DNA of 64,000 nucleotides. Source: Collinsella sp. TM10-22 (GTDB taxonomy: Bacteria > Actinomycetota > Coriobacteriia > Coriobacteriales > Coriobacteriaceae). The stretch lies in NCBI RefSeq assembly GCF_003466125.1, contig NZ_QSOC01000003.1, positions 248,001 to 312,000 on the forward strand. The letters are read 5' to 3'. Below the pieces are notes generated by a model, which saw nothing but the letters and a program-made list of their open reading frames with translations, had not been told where the DNA came from and did no database searches. Made by a program: the position numbers and the translations under genes. Below, piece by piece: positions 52,289-61,649 of this stretch (position 1 is its first letter; every line of letters begins with the position of its first letter).

Positions 52289-53176
52289 ATGATTAACAAT
52301 AAGGGAGTCCTGCGGCACGAGCTGCACAAGACGTTCCGCTGCCCGCTGTTTGCTGCCTCCCTCGTCATGGGCGTTTTGATCGCGTTGGCGGCTGCTGTTG
52401 AGTCGTGGTGTTACCTGAATCAAGAGCGGAATAATCTACTCTCTTTCGGTTATGGGCTTGGCCTGCAAGCGCAGCACTATCTTGGACAAACGCGCGAGAG
52501 TAGTTTCGGCAACTGGATAGTCGTGAGCGCAAATGCGCCACTATCGGCGACTATTTTTTTCTACATCTTGCCGCTGCTCGCTCTCTTGGCGGGATCCTGG
52601 TCATGTCTGGCTGAGCGGTTGAACGGTTACGACGCCCAACTATGTACGCGCGTGTCGAGGAGGCTTTATATCAACGTGAAGCTCATCTCGTCATTCCTCT
52701 CGGCATTTGTTGTAACTGCCGTACCGCTCGCCGTTAATTTTCTCATCGTATCGATGTTGTTTCCCGCGTATATGCCCCGGGTCGATGAAACGACATACGT
52801 TGGCCTTTACTTGCACAGCTATTTTTCTCTTCTTTTTTATACTCAGCCCTTGCTCTACGTATTGGTTTATACGCTGTTCGATGCAGTGACGCTGGGGGTT
52901 TTATCCATGGCCGTGACCGGTCTGTCGGTTGTGTTTCGCAGCAGAGTCAAGGCTGTGATCGTTCCGTATCTACTCATGGTTGCGTGGCACTTTGTTAATG
53001 ACTGGATTTTTAGCGTCTTGCAGTGTATTGGATTCAACTGCAACATTCTCAACAGCATTAGATCGGAATCGCTCAATAACTGGCCCGACATTCGAGCGGG
53101 GATTGTAGAGATCGTAGCCCTGCTTATTGTTTCGCTGTTTTTTGCGAAGGTGTTGGAGAGGCGCGAGGTGATTTGA
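52289..53176 (+). CDS. ABC-type membrane protein (permease), first of two
   Basis: 295 aa with about six membrane segments. The first follows a short cytoplasmic start (MINNKGVLRHELHKTFRCPL), and an extracytoplasmic loop comes after it. The plan resembles ABC-2 type permeases of bacteriocin immunity/export systems. ATG 52289 has GGAAGGAGG upstream. Its stop overlaps the next start (TGATG). Confidence 0.8.
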   Translation: MINNKGVLRHELHKTFRCPLFAASLVMGVLIALAAAVESWCYLNQERNNLLSFGYGLGLQAQHYLGQTRESSFGNWIVVSANAPLSATIFFYILPLLALLAGSWSCLAERLNGYDAQLCTRVSRRLYINVKLISSFLSAFVVTAVPLAVNFLIVSMLFPAYMPRVDETTYVGLYLHSYFSLLFYTQPLLYVLVYTLFDAVTLGVLSMAVTGLSVVFRSRVKAVIVPYLLMVAWHFVNDWIFSVLQCIGFNCNILNSIRSESLNNWPDIRAGIVEIVALLIVSLFFAKVLERREVI

Positions 53177-54018
53177 TGTTGTTTCGATTGCTCGCGGCGG
53201 ATTTGAGAACCGTATTGAAGAGGAATGCTGTTGCTTTTATTGCAATGGCGGTCATGTCGATTGCGAACTTGGTCTATGCGTATGGACTGTCCGTGATATA
53301 TGGTACTAAAACGGAAATATTGGGGTTTGCAGATAATTTCGCGCTGGTTTTTGCCGGGTCGACTCCGTTTGAGTTTAGGCCGGGGGCCATGTTCGTTCCT
53401 CCACTTGGCTGGCTGTTTCTCACCCTGCTCATTCTCTATACAACCCTCGATTATTCAGTCGAATCATTGCGGGGGTTCGGCTTGCAGACGCTTGTCCGGT
53501 GCCGTACGAGGTGGCTGTGGTGGGTGTCGCGGTTTGTTTTGGTTACGGTGGTAACGACAATCTCACTGCTCGTGGTGGTCTGCTCTGTTGTGCTTTGGAG
53601 TTTGGCAACGGGCGCCTCTTTTAGCACGGTTATACATAGCGAGTCGCTTCAACTTGTAAGCTTAGGCAAGGATTTTCTTACATCGAGCGAAGCGGATGGA
53701 CTGCCGTTTTTCGCGGGTCTATTTCTTGCTTTTGAATCGCTTGCCTTTATGCAGCTTGCAGTTGGATTTGCATTTGGGCCATCGGTCGCGTTTGTGACGC
53801 TCGTGAGTTATTTGATTTGCTCGGCATATACAAGTCATTGCGCGTTGTTGGGAAACGCATTGATGCTTCTGCGCTGGGACGGAATGGTGAAAGGGGGCGT
53901 CTCGGTGGCTTCGAGTGCGCTGGTCTCACTTGCGATCATGGCGGCTTGTTTATTGATGGGCGGATTTTGGTTTTGGCGAGCCGATTTTATAGAAAGGAAG
54001 GGCACGGTATGGCTGTAA
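53176..54018 (+). CDS. ABC-type membrane protein (permease), second
   Basis: 280 aa with about six membrane segments (MLFRLLAADLRTVLKRNAV start, then alternating hydrophobic stretches). It shares size and plan with the preceding protein, suggesting a heterodimeric membrane part. ATG 53176 shares a base with the upstream stop, and the ATPase gene starts 10 bp before its own stop, so all three are translationally coupled. Confidence 0.8.
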   Translation: MLFRLLAADLRTVLKRNAVAFIAMAVMSIANLVYAYGLSVIYGTKTEILGFADNFALVFAGSTPFEFRPGAMFVPPLGWLFLTLLILYTTLDYSVESLRGFGLQTLVRCRTRWLWWVSRFVLVTVVTTISLLVVVCSVVLWSLATGASFSTVIHSESLQLVSLGKDFLTSSEADGLPFFAGLFLAFESLAFMQLAVGFAFGPSVAFVTLVSYLICSAYTSHCALLGNALMLLRWDGMVKGGVSVASSALVSLAIMAACLLMGGFWFWRADFIERKGTVWL

Positions 54019-54653
54019 ACGTTAAAAACGTATCGAAGCGAATCGGTAAAATTGACGTTTTGCGCAATGTGTCTATCGAGATAAATCCGGGCACCGTTGT
54101 CGGGCTTCAGGGCATTAACGGCTCGGGCAAAACCATGCTCATGCGAGCGGTTTGTGGACTAATTAAGCCAACTAAAGGCGAGATTATTATCGATGGACAA
54201 AGGCTTGGAATGGATATTTCGTTTCCGCCAAGTCTGGGAATGCTGATCGAAGCGCCTTCTTTTATGGGCTACCTATCCGGCTATGACAACTTGGAGCTCA
54301 TCGCCAAGATCAAAGGTGTTGCTGCCGATGAGGATATCCGTTCTGCTCTGCGACTTGTGGGGCTTGATGCTGACGAGAAGAAGAAGTTCCGGACTTACTC
54401 GCTCGGCATGAAACAACGTCTGGGGATAGCTGCGGCAATTATGGAAAAGCCGAAGCTGCTTGTTCTCGATGAGCCAACGAATGCCCTCGATGAAGCGGGC
54501 GTTGAAATGCTCAAGCGCGTCGTCTCGCTGGCAGCTTCAGCGGGCCGTGAGGTTCTTTTGTCTAGCCATGACGGGGAAGTGCTCGCGGAACTTGCCGATA
54601 GGGTTTATTGCATGCGCGATGGCGCCATCGCCGAAGTGCGGGAAAGGCTGTGA
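54009..54653 (+). CDS. ABC transporter ATP-binding protein
   Basis: 214 aa. Walker A is LQGINGSGKTMLMRAV, the signature is YSLGMKQRLGIAAAI, Walker B is LLVLDEPTNALDEAG, and the switch histidine is in LLSSHDGEVL. The short length and wording fit the BcrA/LanF-like group of export and peptide-resistance ATPases. It powers the two membrane proteins upstream. ATG 54009 has GGAAGGG; longer in-frame starts lie inside the upstream gene and are rejected. Confidence 0.93.
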   Translation: MAVNVKNVSKRIGKIDVLRNVSIEINPGTVVGLQGINGSGKTMLMRAVCGLIKPTKGEIIIDGQRLGMDISFPPSLGMLIEAPSFMGYLSGYDNLELIAKIKGVAADEDIRSALRLVGLDADEKKKFRTYSLGMKQRLGIAAAIMEKPKLLVLDEPTNALDEAGVEMLKRVVSLAASAGREVLLSSHDGEVLAELADRVYCMRDGAIAEVRERL

Positions 54654-54658
54654 GTGAG

Positions 54659-55318
54659 ATGGAATCGGCTCTTTTGACGAGGAGATCCGCGCTCGCGCTC
54701 TGCGGTTGCGCTGTAATTGGTGCGGTTGGTGCAAGGATAAGCGCTGTTAACGCCAATAGAACGGTGATTCCTGAGAAGTATTATCCTGCGGGGAAATGGC
54801 TTTCGATGGACGGTGCATACTTTGGTTCGAAGGACAGCCCAACTTCGGGATATTCATTCTGCGTGGATGATGCGGCGTTGATGACGCCACGGGAATATCT
54901 TAGACGGTCTCATGACGACTATTCAAAATACGGAGACGTGAATGTTGAGACGAGCCTGAAGGACGCTAATTGTAAGTGCGTCATTGCGGTTAAAATGCGC
55001 GTGCGGAACAGGGATAACGAAGACGGTGGAATCAAAACGTACCTTTGGCATCTTGTGCCAGAGTCTTCTCCAAATTACGACTTTGTGGTCAATACGGATT
55101 TAATTTGTCAGGCGATGCCGGTTTTAGGCGGGTCTCCAGCATTTGCCGTGCAGGTGGGGGCAGAGAACGAGTTGCTTGTCCCGTTTATGATGCAAAATAC
55201 CAACGACTACTTTGAAGATTACGAAACCGTCCGTTTTGAGAAGGCGTTTCCTGGGACTTATACGATGAAGATGACCGATCTGCCGGAGCGAAGGCTCTTT
55301 AGGTTTGATGTGAAATAG
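54659..55318 (+). CDS. Exported or lipid-anchored protein of unknown function
   Basis: 219 aa. The start MESALLTRRSALALCGCAVIG has a twin-arginine and a possible lipobox (LCGC), so it may be a Tat substrate, a lipoprotein or a single-span protein. The extracytoplasmic part is beta-rich (GYSFCVDDAALMTPREYLR; VIAVKMRVRNRD; FPGTYTMKMTD), perhaps an immunoglobulin-like or DUF4352-like fold; this is not certain. It is the last gene of the run, 5 bp after the ATPase. A role in immunity or ligand capture for the ABC system is plausible but not shown. Confidence 0.72.
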   Translation: MESALLTRRSALALCGCAVIGAVGARISAVNANRTVIPEKYYPAGKWLSMDGAYFGSKDSPTSGYSFCVDDAALMTPREYLRRSHDDYSKYGDVNVETSLKDANCKCVIAVKMRVRNRDNEDGGIKTYLWHLVPESSPNYDFVVNTDLICQAMPVLGGSPAFAVQVGAENELLVPFMMQNTNDYFEDYETVRFEKAFPGTYTMKMTDLPERRLFRFDVK

Positions 55319-55421
55319 CTCGAGAGCTCGGCGAGATGGGTCCATCGGCGGTGCTCGCGCTCGGTTCCGCGCGCTTTGTCCCGGAATGACGCGGGACGGG
55401 CGCCTTCGGTGTCGGCCGACC

Positions 55422-56147
55422 CTACCGCTTCTTCTTGCTCTTCTTCTGCTTGCGCTGCTTGCCCTTGTTGTCCTGAGGCTTGTCGGCCTTGTCGCCCTGC
55501 TTGGCCTCGGCTGCGGCCCTCTCGGTCTTCATTTTCTTCTTTTTGGTCTCGATGCGGAGCTTTTTGTTGATGCGCGCCTTCAGGAAGGGGCCAAACTGCT
55601 CGGCATCGCCGCGAACAAAGGTGTCCTTAGGGATCGTCACGCCCTGGTCGGCGAACATGGCCACAAAGATGCGCTCGCCGTCGAGCACGTGGTCGAGCTT
55701 CTCAAACGGGAAGAACTGCGATTTGCCGCTCTTGCCCCAGACCATCAGGCCGGTCTCGTTGGCGGCGACGCGGCGATAGCGGCCGCCCATGGACTCGTCG
55801 GCCTCGACGGCATCGATAAAGTCGCGGGCGAGCGTGTGGTGCAGGTTTTTGCTCCACCAGGCCAAAAAGGCGCCGAACACGATCAGCACGATGCCGAACT
55901 TGATCCAGTTGCCGCCGGCCACCAGCATGCCAATACCCAGCAGCGCGGCGATCACAGCGGCGACATACAGGGAGCCGCGGCGCCTGGGCGAGGCGACCAG
56001 ACGGGCGAAGTCGGTGACGAGGTCGTTTTCGTACTGGTACTCGTTGAGGTACAGGATGCCGTCATCGGCTGCTGCCTGCTTCTCGAGCGCGACCTCGATC
56101 TGGTCGGCTGCTTCGGAGGGAACGAGGTTACTCTCTGCGTCTGCCAT
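55422..56147 (-). CDS. YcxB-like membrane protein with Lys-rich tail
   Basis: 241 aa. Two adjacent membrane segments (about 58-95) are followed by a domain with NETGLMVWGKSGKSQFFPF and VTIPKDTFVRGDAEQFGPFL, typical of the YcxB family, and an extremely basic tail (about 195-241, KKKK and KQRKQKKSKKKR). The function of the family is unknown. It is divergent from dnaX, with 115 bp between. The basic tail may bind nucleic acid or membrane. Confidence 0.82.
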   Translation of the reverse strand: MADAESNLVPSEAADQIEVALEKQAAADDGILYLNEYQYENDLVTDFARLVASPRRRGSLYVAAVIAALLGIGMLVAGGNWIKFGIVLIVFGAFLAWWSKNLHHTLARDFIDAVEADESMGGRYRRVAANETGLMVWGKSGKSQFFPFEKLDHVLDGERIFVAMFADQGVTIPKDTFVRGDAEQFGPFLKARINKKLRIETKKKKMKTERAAAEAKQGDKADKPQDNKGKQRKQKKSKKKR

Positions 56148-56262
56148 GCTCTTTGGACTCCTATCGCGGCGGGCTCGCCGTACGGGTTATTATGAATGCA
56201 GTATGCCGTGCGACCGCATGGCCGTCGCGGCAACAAGACTCAGTATACCCGGGGGAGCACCC

Positions 56263-58731
56263 ATGGAATCGTTGTACCGAAAGTATCGCCCGCTCACCTT
56301 CGACTCCGTGGTGGGCCAGCAGCATATCGTCTCGACGCTCGAGCACGCCATCACCGAGGGGCGCCTGTCCCACGCCTACCTGTTCTGCGGACCGCGCGGC
56401 ACGGGCAAGACCACTATGGCGCGCATTCTGGCCAAGGCGCTGCTGTGCCACAATGCCGAGGCAGCGCGCGCCGAGGGTGCAAGCGGCTGCATGCCCGACG
56501 GCACCTGTGAGGAGTGCGAGCTCATTGCCGAGGGCAACCATCCGGACGTCTACGAGCTCGATGCCGCAAGCCGTACCGGCGTGGACAACGTGCGCGAGGA
56601 GATCATCAACTCCGTCAACTTTGCCCCGGTGCGCGGCAAGTACAAGATCTATATCATCGACGAGGTCCACATGCTCACGACGGCGGCGTTTAACGCGCTG
56701 CTCAAGACGCTCGAGGAGCCGCCGGCACACGTGATCTTTGTGCTGTGCACTACCGACCCGCAAAAGATTCTGGAGACCATCCTCTCGCGCTGCCAGCGTT
56801 TCGATTTCCATCGCATCGGCAACGAGGATATTGAGCATCGCCTGGCATACGTGTGCGAGCGGGAGGGCTTCGATTACGACGATGAGGCGCTGGCTATCGT
56901 GGCGCGCCACGCCAAGGGCGGCATGCGCGACGCGCTCTCCACGCTGGAACAGCTGAGCGTCTTCGGCAACGGCACCGTGCATGCGGACGATGCCCGCTCG
57001 CTTTTGGGCGAAGTTTCGGACCAGATTCTGGGCGAGTTTGCGCGCGCCATTGCCGATCGTGATGTCGCCGATCTGTATGGGCTTATTCGCGCGCAGGTCG
57101 AGGAAGGCAACGATCTGCTGGAGCTGACGCGCGACCTGGTGGCGCACGTGCGCGACGTGTACGTGGCATGCGTTGCCGGCGCCCGTGCCGAGCTGTTTGA
57201 GGGCGGCTCCGAGCAGGCCGAGACGCTTGCTGCTGAGGCTGCTGCCTTTGGCGGGCATCCGGCCGACCGCCTGGCCCGCGTGCTGACGGTGCTCGACGAT
57301 GCTGCGCTGGAGATGAGGGGCGCGAGCGACGTACGCCTGGTGCTCGAGATCGCCTGCACGCGTCTGGCACGTCCCGAGGCTGATTTAACGATTGAGGCAT
57401 TGGCCGAGCGCGTGGCACGTTTGGAGGCCATGGTTGCCAATGCGGCGGTACCGGCGAGCGTGGCTGCTGCTCAGGCCGCCGCGCCTGCAGCATCCGTACC
57501 CGCTGCTGCCCAGCAGCCGACGCTCATTTCGGGCGCCCGTGCTGCCGCTCCGGCGGCATCCGCTGCCCCCGCTGGTACGTCCGCGCGCCAGGGCGGTATG
57601 CCTTGGGACCGTGGTGCTGCCGCTCCGGCGGCTCAGCCTGCGCCCGTGTCAGCTTCCAAGCCTGCAGCGCCTGCACCTCAGTCTGCGCCGGCTCCGATGC
57701 CTCAGCCCGTTGCGGCCCCCGCGCCTGCCACCGCTCCGGCACCTAAGCCCCAGTCCAACAATGCCGCCCAGGTTGCCGCCGCCGGTACTGCCGAGACGCC
57801 CGCGGTCGAGGATGCCGGAGAGCTGCAGCGCAAATGGGCCGAGGTTGTCGAGCGTGTCAAGGCGCGTCAGGCTTCCTACGCAGGGCTTTTGCTCAACGCT
57901 CGCGCCACGGCCGACGACGGCTCCAAGCTCACGGTCTCGTTCCCCGCGGGTTCGACTTTTGCCATCAAGATGCTCGGTCGCGCCGATACGCAGTCGGTGG
58001 TCCTGCCGACGGTCTGCGCGGTCTTCGGTCGTCGTACCGTCGACTATGTCCTGGATGGGGGTGGCACGCCGGCTCCTCAACATGAGGAGCATTCTCCATC
58101 TGCACGGGCTGCGGCATCTGCGGACCCGCAACCCGTGTCCTCGGCGGCCCCTGCATCCTCGAGCGCCAGCGCAACGCAGCCAAAAGCAGCACCGGTAGCG
58201 GCACCGACCCCGTCGGCGCCTAAACCCGTCACGGCCAAACCGGCTGCTCCGACACCCGCGCCCAAGCCCGCCTCGCCCGCGCCCAAGTCATCCGACCTGG
58301 GCAAGGCCCCCTGGTTGCGCTCGGACAATCCCGCCGGCGCTCCTGCCACGGGCAAGCTCCCGACCGAGCCTGCGCCCCGCGCTCCCGAGCGCGCGTCCGC
58401 TCCCAAGGCTCAGCCGTCCGTGCCGTCTGCACCGTGGGAATCCGAGCAGGTACCCTACGACGACGCCATGGTTGGCGGTTTTGCCGCCGACACGGGCGGG
58501 GACGATCTGCCCCCGTTCGACGTGCCGGGTGCGGCGTCCGCGCCCAAGTCCGCTGCAGCTGCCCCCAAAGAGGAGGACGCTTCTGCAGCTCCCTGGGAGT
58601 CCAACCCCGGCGCCGGCAGCCCCTTCGGCCATCAGGGTGCAGCCCCGAGCATCCCGCAGACCGAGGACGAGGCCAAAGCCCTCATCCGCAGCGTCTTCGG
58701 CCAGTCCACCATCTTCAAGCCGGTGGAGTAG
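56263..58731 (+). CDS. dnaX: DNA polymerase III subunit gamma/tau
   Basis: 822 aa. The AAA+ clamp-loader domain (1-370) has YRKYRPLTFDSVVGQ, Walker A FCGPRGTGKTT, a zinc-binding Cys cluster (CMPDGTCEEC), DEVHMLTTAAFNALLK and the SRC motif in LSRCQRFDF. An Ala/Pro-rich tail follows, with a possible tau-type domain near 520-600 (KWAEVVERVKARQASYAGLL) and long low-complexity stretches. No A-rich -1 frameshift site was seen, so only the long form is predicted. ATG 56263 has GGGGGAG upstream; longer in-frame starts read into the neighbour's promoter. ybaB and recR follow further downstream, a classical trio. Confidence 0.96.
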   Translation: MESLYRKYRPLTFDSVVGQQHIVSTLEHAITEGRLSHAYLFCGPRGTGKTTMARILAKALLCHNAEAARAEGASGCMPDGTCEECELIAEGNHPDVYELDAASRTGVDNVREEIINSVNFAPVRGKYKIYIIDEVHMLTTAAFNALLKTLEEPPAHVIFVLCTTDPQKILETILSRCQRFDFHRIGNEDIEHRLAYVCEREGFDYDDEALAIVARHAKGGMRDALSTLEQLSVFGNGTVHADDARSLLGEVSDQILGEFARAIADRDVADLYGLIRAQVEEGNDLLELTRDLVAHVRDVYVACVAGARAELFEGGSEQAETLAAEAAAFGGHPADRLARVLTVLDDAALEMRGASDVRLVLEIACTRLARPEADLTIEALAERVARLEAMVANAAVPASVAAAQAAAPAASVPAAAQQPTLISGARAAAPAASAAPAGTSARQGGMPWDRGAAAPAAQPAPVSASKPAAPAPQSAPAPMPQPVAAPAPATAPAPKPQSNNAAQVAAAGTAETPAVEDAGELQRKWAEVVERVKARQASYAGLLLNARATADDGSKLTVSFPAGSTFAIKMLGRADTQSVVLPTVCAVFGRRTVDYVLDGGGTPAPQHEEHSPSARAAASADPQPVSSAAPASSSASATQPKAAPVAAPTPSAPKPVTAKPAAPTPAPKPASPAPKSSDLGKAPWLRSDNPAGAPATGKLPTEPAPRAPERASAPKAQPSVPSAPWESEQVPYDDAMVGGFAADTGGDDLPPFDVPGAASAPKSAAAAPKEEDASAAPWESNPGAGSPFGHQGAAPSIPQTEDEAKALIRSVFGQSTIFKPVE

Positions 58732-58752
58732 CTGCGCAGGCGGGTATACTGC

Positions 58753-59226
58753 TCAAGAAGAGAGCCCCTTGCCCGGGCGCATCTGTATTTCGGACATGTG
58801 TAGTGTGGTGCCGCTTATATCGCATTCGAGCAGACAGGTACGCGACGGTCGTCCTAGGGTGCTGAGGTCGACACGATACGTCGCACGACTGTCTGTGTAC
58901 TCGACTTGCATGTCGTTGGCAACTGCTCCGATTGTCAAAAAAGAGCCTGGCTCGGCATCAACAATCTTGGAATCTTTTATCTTGACCTTGAGCTCTTGGT
59001 AAAGGGACGGGCTGTTGTAGTAAACGGTCCGGGTCCCGTCGGTGCACTCATCGGTCGCTTCCCATTTGACGACGGGCTGGTCCGAGCTGGCTATCAGCAG
59101 TTCTGCTCCAAAGGCTATAGCATGGGTGATGACAACCAGTAATGCCCAGCCGACAAAGAGATAGAGAACCACATATGCAACGGGGTGTTTTGAGCGGATG
59201 TTTTGGAGCGCGTCGGGGGCATTCAT
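58753..59226 (-). CDS. Single-span membrane protein, unknown
   Basis: 157 aa. One membrane segment (about 15-40, VAYVVLYLFVGWALLVVITHA) is followed by a beta-rich extracytoplasmic part of about 110 residues with three cysteines (DECTDGTRTVYYNS; TCLLECDI). No motif is recognised. It is convergent with dnaX, 21 bp apart. 59227-59567 contains no gene, only the promoter region for ybaB. Confidence 0.7.
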   Translation of the reverse strand: MNAPDALQNIRSKHPVAYVVLYLFVGWALLVVITHAIAFGAELLIASSDQPVVKWEATDECTDGTRTVYYNSPSLYQELKVKIKDSKIVDAEPGSFLTIGAVANDMQVEYTDSRATYRVDLSTLGRPSRTCLLECDISGTTLHMSEIQMRPGKGLSS

Positions 59227-59567
59227 GGGGGCACCTCCAAATTGCTGTCTGTGACAATCAAATTATACCCTGCCATCATGAGCGCCGCCTCGAGCAGCGG
59301 TTCGGCATTTAGCCATTTAGTGGTACGCAGAAAATGTCGGATTCCGGCTCTACAAGATTTAGCTTTCAATATTATGCAGATGCGAATTATTCAACTTCGC
59401 ATAATCTTTGGGTGCGGCTTGCACTCCAGGACATGTATATCGACTGAGGTAGCGTGTCCGCCCCGCTTGCTTGCCCCGCGCCGTGGTACGATTTTTGAGT
59501 TTGAAAGTCCCGTCGCGCTCCGGCTGCCCTTGCAGCTTGTCGCGCGGCCGCACGTAAAGGAGCCATC

Positions 59568-59888
59568 ATGGCCGGTATGAACATGCAACAAATGATGAAG
59601 CAGGCTCGCAAGATGCAGGAGCAGCTTGCCGCCGCGCAGGAAAACCTTAAGTCCCAGACCGTCGACGCCTCTGCCGGCGGCGGCATGGTCAAGGTGATCG
59701 TTAACGGCGAGATGGAACTCGTCAGCCTCACCATCGATCCCGATGCGCTCGATCCCGAGGACGTCGATATGCTGCAGGACATGATCATGGCTGCCGTCAA
59801 CGAGGCCGTTCGCGGCGTCAACGAGCTCGCCAACAAGCAGATGGGCGCCATCACTGGCGGCCTCAACATCCCGGGCATGCCGTTCTAA
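59568..59888 (+). CDS. ybaB: YbaB/EbfC nucleoid-associated protein
   Basis: 106 aa. [37 protein letters not shown] and [18 protein letters not shown] are typical. It binds DNA and is normally found between dnaX and recR, as here. ATG 59568 has AAAGGAG upstream. recR follows 13 bp after the stop. Confidence 0.96.
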   Translation: MAGMNMQQMMKQARKMQEQLAAAQENLKSQTVDASAGGGMVKVIVNGEMELVSLTIDPDALDPEDVDMLQDMIMAAVNEAVRGVNELANKQMGAITGGLNIPGMPF

Positions 59889-59901
59889 GACGCGCATATA
59901 T

Positions 59902-60498
59902 ATGAGTGCCAACCATAGCCTGCAAAAATTGCTCGATGAGCTGGGCCGCCTGCCGGGCATTGGCCCCAAGTCGGCTCAGCGCATCGCCTATTACCTGCTC
60001 GAGGCCGATGCCGAGGAGGCGCGTCGCCTGGCCGAGGCCATCCTGGAGGTTAAGCAGGAGGTTCACTTTTGCAGCCGCTGCTTTAACTACGCCACGGCCG
60101 ACGAGTGCTCCATCTGCCAGGATTCGATGCGCGATACCACTCGCATTTGCGTGGTGGGCGAGCCGCGCGATGTCCAGGCGATAGAGCGCACGGGCAGCTA
60201 CCATGGTCTCTACCACGTATTGGGCGGCGTGATTAGTCCCATGGACAAGATCGGCCCCGAGCAGCTGCACATTCGTGAGCTGCTGGCACGCTTGGGCCAC
60301 GAGGACATCCACGAGGTCATCATCGCCACCAACCCCAATATTGAGGGCGAGACCACGGCGAGCTACCTGGCCCGCACTATCAAGCCGCTGGGCGTCGAGG
60401 TGTCGCGTCTGGCAAGCGGCCTTCCCGTGGGCGGCGACCTGGAGTATGCCGACGAGCTTACGCTTGGGCGCGCCATTGAGGCCCGTCGCACGATTTAG
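59902..60498 (+). CDS. recR: Recombination mediator RecR
   Basis: 198 aa. An N-terminal HhH ([20 protein letters not shown]), a zinc finger ([18 protein letters not shown]) and a Toprim domain ([43 protein letters not shown]) make it complete. It acts with RecF and RecO to load RecA at gaps. It is co-transcribed with ybaB. Confidence 0.97.
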   Translation: MSANHSLQKLLDELGRLPGIGPKSAQRIAYYLLEADAEEARRLAEAILEVKQEVHFCSRCFNYATADECSICQDSMRDTTRICVVGEPRDVQAIERTGSYHGLYHVLGGVISPMDKIGPEQLHIRELLARLGHEDIHEVIIATNPNIEGETTASYLARTIKPLGVEVSRLASGLPVGGDLEYADELTLGRAIEARRTI

Positions 60499-60535
60499 GT
60501 GGCGAGCCTGCTCCTGCCGTATGTTATCCTCGCGA

Positions 60536-60565
60536 CGCACGGGGTAGCCATAATTTCCCCGTGCG
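60536..60565 (+). terminator. Hairpin after recR
   Basis: CGCACGGGG (60536-60544) faces CCCCGTGCG (60557-60565), 9 bp perfect with a 12-nt AT-rich loop. No T-run follows, so termination is uncertain. Confidence 0.45.
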
Positions 60566-60703
60566 ACTGTAAGTTTGTTGTGCAACAAAGATGCTTTGTA
60601 TCCGCTTATCGCATGGATGCTTTCATTCGCATCCTTAATTTGCCCATTCGTTTCGCAACCTTTTGGGTTCGCTGATACACTCAAATATGGATTCGAATGA
60701 ATG

Positions 60704-60728
60704 CGCCGCTCCCGAGCGGCGTGTTTTT
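60704..60728 (+). terminator. Terminator-like hairpin in the leader of the kinase operon
   Basis: CGCCGCT (60704-60710), tetraloop CCCG, AGCGGCG (60715-60721), then TGTTTTTG. It lies directly before the ribosome site (GGAGGAG) of the gene at 60744. It either ends an upstream transcript or attenuates this operon. Confidence 0.55.
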
Positions 60729-60743
60729 GTTGGAGGAGAACGC

Positions 60744-61649
60744 ATGCGGCCCGGTGGCACTCAGACAAAGCGCGGCGCCGCGGTGCGCATGCGACGCCGA
60801 CTGGGCTTGGCGCCGCGGGCGTACGCACTGCTGTCTTGCTCGCTGGTGCTGGTCATAGCTGGCGTTTCTGTCTATGGCATGACCGTGCCGTCCATGATGC
60901 AGGCGCATGCCGCACGCGAACCGCGCGTGGGGCATGAGGTCAAAAGTGACCTGGGCACCACGACTGGATATGCTTGGGCAAGTGTGGTCGCGCATATTGT
61001 GTTTGGCACCGACGACGCGAACGGCGCCGAGGCCCCAGACAACGAAGTCACGCTTGCCAATGGCAAAACCATCGTGCTCACCAACACCAAGATCATCGAT
61101 CGGTTGTCCAACAATAGCGTGGCGGCAACGGTGAGTAAGGTCGAGCAGCAGAAGGAGCAGGACGCCCAGCAGTCCGGAAAGCCCGGTAGCTCGGATACTT
61201 CTGGCTCCGGCTCGGATTCGTCGAGTTCGGGCGGCGGCTCAGGATCGGGTTCCTCTGCCGGAGGGTCTGGAAACGGCGGCTCGACGGGCGGCAACACTGA
61301 CAACGATGCAAACTCCGGTGGCCTTTCCGCTGCTGAGGAAGAGAGCATTCACAGTTGGCTTGTGACCAAGTACAACATGCTCGACGGCTATGTTTCTCGT
61401 GCCAATGACGTGGTTTCGACCTATAACTCTACGGGAGATCCCAGGCCGTGCGACAGTCTGGTCGGGGAGATGTTTGTCATTCGAGCCGAGTTCGGTCGTC
61501 AGACATTCTCGCCCCGGTCAAAGTGGTATCAGCAGTATGCCAATCTGTGGGGCTGTTACACCAACCTATGTCAATGGGTCGGCCATTACGGCGATGATGA
61601 CGTCGCGCTCGGTAACTTCAACAATAACGTGGCGGCGCTTGCCCTATGA
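60744..61649 (+). CDS. Exported Ser/Gly-rich linker protein, unknown
   Basis: 301 aa. The basic N-terminus (TQTKRGAAVRMRRRLG) and one membrane segment (about 29-52, AYALLSCSLVLVIAGVSVYG) are followed by an extracytoplasmic part with a long Ser/Gly/Asp linker (about 150-200). The helical C-terminal domain has two cysteines near WGCYTNLCQWVGHYGDDD. No family is recognised. The stop overlaps the start of the Ser/Thr kinase gene (ATGATG), so they are coupled. It could be the external sensor or a target of that kinase (inference). ATG 60744 has GGAGGAG upstream. Confidence 0.78.
   Translation: MRPGGTQTKRGAAVRMRRRLGLAPRAYALLSCSLVLVIAGVSVYGMTVPSMMQAHAAREPRVGHEVKSDLGTTTGYAWASVVAHIVFGTDDANGAEAPDNEVTLANGKTIVLTNTKIIDRLSNNSVAATVSKVEQQKEQDAQQSGKPGSSDTSGSGSDSSSSGGGSGSGSSAGGSGNGGSTGGNTDNDANSGGLSAAEEESIHSWLVTKYNMLDGYVSRANDVVSTYNSTGDPRPCDSLVGEMFVIRAEFGRQTFSPRSKWYQQYANLWGCYTNLCQWVGHYGDDDVALGNFNNNVAALAL

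Noticed and set aside
55319..55421. Signal recognition particle RNA near dnaX
   Set aside because: The conserved SRP core (GGAAGC and the adjacent loop motif) is absent from this gap.
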